A stretch of DNA of 64,000 bases from Dolomedes plantarius (lineage: Eukaryota; Arthropoda; Arachnida; Araneae; Dolomedidae), in contig OU015490.1 in assembly GCA_907164885.2 (NCBI GenBank), positions 229,381,391-229,445,390 of the forward strand, read 5' to 3'. The notes beneath the pieces were generated by a model, which worked only from the letters and a program-made list of their open reading frames with translations, did not search any database and had not been told where the DNA came from. The position numbers and the translations under genes are program-made. Positions 59,251-64,000 of the stretch are shown piece after piece. Within the stretch, counting starts at the first letter, position 1. Each line of letters opens with the position of its first letter.

Positions 59251-60236
59251 TATATATAAAAATGAATGTTTGTTTGTTTGTTTGTTTGTTCGTATTTTAA
59301 GCGCTGCCGTACCGTTCATCCGATTGCGATGAAACTTGGTCAACTTATTGCTTGAACTTGCGCGATGGTTATAGGCTATTTTAATCCCGCTACGGCGTTC
59401 CACTCCCAAATTATGTTAGAAGTGTCAACGAATATTGAAAATCGCCAAAAAAAATCGCCAAAATTCCCTTCACAGGATATGGGACTTCTCCCCGCATATT
59501 TTTATTCAAAGCCATTGTAACATTTCATTGTTGCCAATTAAATTATAACATTTCAGTAAAAATAAATAGACATGAATTAAAAATGTGATTTATTCATATA
59601 TTGGCGCATGCAAGAATGGATTTGATATATTATTTTCCTATATGTGGCAACGCCGGAATGTTTCTTTTTAAAAATGAAAATATAAAGATGGAAAGTCATT
59701 CATTTTCAATGAATGTGTTATCTAACCCTTTCATGAATTGAAAAACTGTTCAAACCCAAATATACTGAAGATATTTGAATATTGTTATTTGTTTATCTTA
59801 TAAAAATTCTAAAACTGTGCTTTGAAATTACCAATTTAAACATTATTCTCTAAGCTATTAATTTTAATATATGATTATAGAGTTTTTAAAATAATTTATT
59901 TATACTTCTATGGCTTAAAACTTAACGCATATCACTTTAATATTATGCAAACTAATCGTATCAGCAATGAAGTGAAATGAAATCGAAAATATTTACTGCA
60001 AGTCTTAATTTTTTTCTTTTAGTTAATGAATATTCATCTTTATTTAGTGAATCGATATTTCGGTTATACAAGCGTATGTCGTGTCAAATGCTTCTTTAAA
60101 AAATATGCCTCCTAAACGTTCGTCACACAATAGACCTACCAGCGCAGCACCTAGAAATAAGCGAATTCGAGCTTCTCAAACAAACGAGGAATGACAAGAG
60201 AGCAATGAAGCAGATCGTTTACGAATTGCAAATGAA

Positions 60237-60434
60237 CATGCTTCAGAATCTCAAGATCAACATGCGGCAAGAATTGAAAGACAACGTTTATATGCTACCG
60301 GGTAACGCACAGCAGAATCTCAAGATCAACAGGTAGCAAGAATTGAAAGACAACGTTTATATGCTACCGGGTAACGCGCATCAGAATCTCAAGATCAACA
60401 TGCAGCAAGAATTGAAAGAGAACGTTTACGAGCT
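60237..60434 (+). repeat. Three 66 bp tandem units in Helitron N-terminal region
   Basis: Units share CAGAATCTCAAGATCAACA, CAAGAATTGAAAGA and CAACGTTTATATGCTACCGG. Units 1 and 2 end GGGTAACGC, giving an identical in-frame TAA in both; unit 3 ends in GCTACTGAATC and stays open. Confidence 0.92.
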
Positions 60435-61284
60435 ACTGAATCTCTACGAACAGTACATGCTGATTTGAATCTTGCTGCATTTCAATATAATGTTAACTAC
60501 GATTACAGTTTTCATCCCAGTGTAATTATCGGCAAAATGGATAAGGCCTGTGGGCATTGCAGTTCACTTAAGTTCAAAAATGAAACACCAGGAATGTGCT
60601 GCGCGAATGGCAAAGTTAAATTGCCAGCATTGCATCCACCACCTGATCCATTGTTGTCATTGCTTTCAGGCGACTCACCTGATTCCAAACACTTTTTGCA
60701 GAACAATCGCAAATATAATTCAGCGTTTCAAATGACATCTTTTGGAGCTGACAAAGTTTTTCAAGATCACTACATGCCTACTTTCAAAATTCAAGGACAA
60801 ATATATCACCGTGTTGATTCATTTCTACCCGTTTCGGACGCCGAACTAAAATTTTTACAAATATATTTTATGGGTGACGATGATACACAATTTGATCAAC
60901 GCTGCAATGTAATTCCAGGAACCAAACGCCACATTGCATTCTGTTTACAAACATTTTTCCACCAACACAATGCATTGATAAATTTATTCAAAACTTCGAT
61001 TGACAACTTACCAGCGGATAATTATGCAATTAAAATAGGAGCCGACAAAACACCACTCGGACAACATCCCGGACTCTAAAACGCACCTACCGTCAATAAA
61101 GTTGCGATTGTCATAGTTGGCGAAGAACGTGATACGCGTGATATAATTCTTCAGCGACGGAATAATACAATTCAACGTGTCGCTGAAACACATCAATCAT
61201 ACGATGCGCTGCAGTATCCCATATCTTTACGGGAAGGGCAGGACGGATACCACTTTAAAATTATGCAAACTAATCCAATTGCAG

Positions 61285-61405
61285 TTAACTTCAGATATCT
61301 TTATTTCATTTAGTCAAATGAAAGTATTAATTTCTTTTTAACTTTTCCTTATTTGTGAATGTAATTTAAGTTTTTTATATCTTCCGTTTTCTTTATTCTT
61401 ACAGG
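61285..61405 (+). other. Probable intron inside Helitron coding region
   Basis: Protein similarity stops after DGYHFKIMQTNPIA and resumes with GEQLNKKVSAMNYYSYRI. Between them lies AT-rich DNA that opens with GTTAAC and ends in a T-rich tract and TTCTTACAG. The exact donor is uncertain; an unspliced insertion is the alternative. Confidence 0.55.
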
Positions 61406-64000
61406 TGAACAACTCAATAAAAAAGTATCAGCGATGAATTATTATTCATACCGCATACTGATACCTCAAAATGGAACAAATCATATTTTGCAATGTCGTC
61501 AACTATTTCACCAATACATAGTAGACATGTATGCCAAAATTGAATCCGAACGTTTGTTATTTATTCGCTTAAATCAAAAATCGCTGCGTTCCGAAGAATA
61601 CATTCATTTACGCGATGCAATTGCAAACGATGGGAATGTTTCAGACATTGGGAAAATGGTCATACTTCCAGCAACGTTCAATGGCAGCCCACGGCATATG
61701 CATGAATATGCACAGGATGCCATGACATATGTGCGTTCATATGGCCGACCCGACTTTTTCATTACATTTACGTGCAATCCAGCATGGGATGAGATAAAAG
61801 AGCTTCTGTTGCCCGATCAGCTACCATCCTATCGACACGATTTGACTGCAAGAGTATTCAAGCAAATACTAACTAAATTGATGGATTATTTGTGAAGTAT
61901 CACATTTATGGTAAAACTAGCTGCTGGATGTATGCGATTGAATGTCAGAAGAGAGGACTTCCGCATGCACACATTCTCATTTGGCTCAAAACAAAAATAC
62001 ACGCAGCTCAAATTGATGATGTCTGCAGAAATTCCTAACCCTGAAGAAGATCGAATGCTGTTCGATATTGTGATGAAACACATGGTGCATGGACCATGCG
62101 GAACAATGAATCCACAATCTCCTTGCATGGTAGATAAAAAAGGCACGAAAAAGTTTCCCAGAGACTTAGTTCATGAAAAACGCACTGGTGATCACAGATA
62201 TCCTCAATACAGGCGCCGAAAACCAGAAGATGGAGGTCATACAGCAATAATCCGAACGAGAAATGTTGACGTTAAAATCGACAACAGATGGATTGTGCCA
62301 TATTCTCATTTGTTATCGAAAACATTCAAAGATCATATCAACGTTGAATATTGTCATTCAGTCAAATCCATCAAGTATATATGCAAATGCGTCAAAAAAG
62401 GCAGCGATATGGCATTAGTCAGTATTGATAAACCTGATGAAGTGAGTCAATTTCAAACAGGTCGCTATATCAGCAGCAATGAAGTTGTTTGGCGTATTCT
62501 TAGTTTCCCAATTCACAGTCGCCATCCCAATGTTGTTCATCTCAGTGTTCATCTTGAAAATGGACAAAGAGTCTATTTCACGGCAGACACTGTGCAAAAT
62601 GTTGTTGCTGAACCAGCACACACAACACTCACAGCATTTTTGTATAGAAGATGAATTTGCCAAAACATTATTGTACGCAGATGTTCCAAAGTACTATACA
62701 TGGAATGCTACATCTAAGAAATTCCAACGACGTAAGCAAGGCATGCGTGATGAAGGCTATCAAAATCTGTATACCTTGAACGCCTTGGGCCATATTTATA
62801 CAGTACACCCAAATAATGCCGAGTGTTACTCTTTGAGAATGCTGATGGTTAATTTCAAAGGTCCTACGTCATTTGCAAATTTGAGAGCGGTCAATGGCGT
62901 AGAATGCCAGACGTACAGAGGAGCTTGCCAACAGCTTCATTTACTCGAAAACGACCTACACTGGGAAACAACGTTGACGGATGCATGTGCCAGCAGTCAT
63001 CCGAGACAAATTCGAACATTATTCGCCATTATTTTGACCACATGTTCGTCATCCAATCCGAAAGATTTGTGAGAAAATTTTGGAGAGGATTTGAGCGAAG
63101 ACATTTTGCATCGTGTTCGTACTATTAGTAATGACAATTCCATTGAGTTTTCGGACAATATATTCAATCAAGCTTTGATCGAAATCGAAGACATATGACA
63201 AACCATCAGTAACAAAGAACTTATTCAACTTGGCATTATTGAGCCACAACGTTCTTCAATTTAACTTAGTGATCGCGATTTAGTAAGAGAGAAGCAGTAC
63301 AATGGTAATGATTTGCGTGCAGTTGTTAAAGCAAAACAAACAACTTTTGCTTGCGGAAGAAAAATTTGCCTACGATACAATTGCAAATGCTATTTTAAAT
63401 GGCAGAGGTGTCATGTTTTTTCTTGATGCGCCTGGCGGCACTGGAAAGACGTTTCTCATTGGTTTGCTATTGGCCGACATTCGATCTCAAAATGGAATTT
63501 CTTTGGCTCTTGCTTCATCAGGTATTGCGGCGACATTATTAGATGGTGGACGAACAGCGCATTCGGCGTTCAAATTGCCACTGGATATTCATTTCTCGGA
63601 ATCTCCAATATGAAACATTTCAAAAGGATCTGGCATGGCTAAAGTTCTGCATATTTGCAAGGTTATTGTCTGGGACGAATGCAGCATGGCTCATAAGAAA
63701 TCGCTTGAAGCGCTTGATCGAACTGTGAAAGATTTAGAAATACACAACCGTTCGGAGGTGCCCTCATCTTATTATCTGGCGACTTTCGACAAACTCTTCC
63801 TAACTCAACACCAGCTGATGAGCTCAATGCTTGCCTCAAAGCATCGTATCTTTGGAGACATGTGCGAAAACTCACATTAAAAACCAATATGCGTGTACAT
63901 TTACAACACGATGCGTCGGCAGACACATTCTCAAAACAGCTATTGAACATTGGCGAAGGAAAAGTACCAGTTGATGCTACCAAAAAATGTATCTCATTTC

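Larger units (their letters stand above)
59249..64000 (+). mobile_element. Large Helitron, 5' end present, 3' end beyond window
   Basis: The 5' terminus is TCTATATATAAAAATGAATG at 59249, after an A, followed by a (TTTG)n run; this is the familiar start of arthropod Helitrons. No target duplication is expected. A noncoding leader of about 850 bases precedes the replicase-helicase coding region at 60105 onward. The 3' hairpin and CTRR end lie outside the window. Confidence 0.9.
60105..64000 (+). pseudogene. Helitron Rep/helicase, multiply broken, continues off window
   Basis: The rolling-circle transposase joins a HUH replicase and a Pif1-type helicase. ATG at 60105 (MPPKRSSHNRPTSAAP) begins a charged N-terminus that meets a stop at 60192. 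Three units of 66 bases follow (SQDQHAARIERQRLYATG), two ending in the same TAA. The N-terminal domain is at 60465-61079 (CGHCSSLKF...MCCANGKVKLP cysteine cluster; NNRKYNSAFQMTSFGA; RVDSFLPVSDAELKFLQIYF). After a stop, NAPTVNKVAIVIVGEERDTR continues. A probable 120-140 base intron ends TTCTTACAG at 61405. Then FITFTCNPAWDEI (61755-61795), the HUH motif GLPHAHIL (His codons 61964 and 61970), and KYICKCVKKG (62373-62402), where the second catalytic Tyr is Cys. Helicase: Walker A DAPGGTGKT (63425-63451) and Walker B VWDECSMAH (63668-63694). At least five frameshifts or stops; not functional. Confidence 0.9.

Overview
The window reads as intergenic or intronic DNA of an arthropod, most likely a spider or other arachnid. 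It is very AT-rich and full of long (TA)n tracts. The Tc1 N-terminal domains, DD41D mariners, tRNA-derived SINEs and a Helitron of the kind that starts TCTATATATAAAAATGAATG fit that group. The placement is an inference from remembered families, not from a search. I recognise no intact host gene. Nearly every protein-like signal is a decayed transposase or a Helitron replicase.

Layout. 0-1.2 kb: right end of a Tc1 element (minus strand) cut by the window edge. 4.4-5.0 kb: a TIR element with an AAGT duplication. 6.5-7.0 kb: an LTR-like repeat between two (TA)n tracts; its partner lies inverted at 55.6-56.1 kb. 7.5-9.1 kb: a tandem array of about 270 bp units. 9.6-22.7 kb: two 2.08 kb inverted arms (10406-12484 and 20619-22697) around an 8.1 kb core that holds a MITE, a hAT-type element with an exact 8 bp duplication, and a fossil Tc1. 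A foldback element straddles the outer edge of the left arm, and the right arm carries only half of it. 23.4-26.7 kb: a piggyBac element split by a Tc1 that inserted inside its reading frame.

29.3-35.3 kb: an array of pogo/Tigger-like MITE copies broken by a DD41D mariner, a second DD41D mariner, and an internally deleted mariner between huge (TA)n tracts. 37.4 kb: a perfect 52 bp palindrome. 38.5 and 49.1-49.9 kb: SINEs. 39.5-40.0 kb: a minisatellite of about 57 bp units. 40.9-41.7 kb: a complete non-autonomous Helitron. 41.7-45.4 kb: a TIR-bounded element carrying a nested Tc1. 46.6-47.4 kb: a MITE relative and a mariner remnant. 54.1-55.5 kb: another Tc1. 58.5-64.0 kb: a truncated non-autonomous Helitron followed by a large Helitron that runs off the window. 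That Helitron has recognisable HUH replicase and Pif1-like helicase parts but many frameshifts and a changed second catalytic tyrosine.

How the parts relate: the window is a record of nested insertion. TA-targeting elements (Tc1, mariner, pogo-like MITEs, foldback) repeatedly landed in (TA)n tracts or in each other, and most transposase genes are broken. I see no convincing new host or defence system. The most unusual structures are the 2 kb inverted duplication, the foldback nested in an older element, the MITE array, the LTR-like repeats framed by TA tracts, and the Helitron with repeated stop-bearing N-terminal units.
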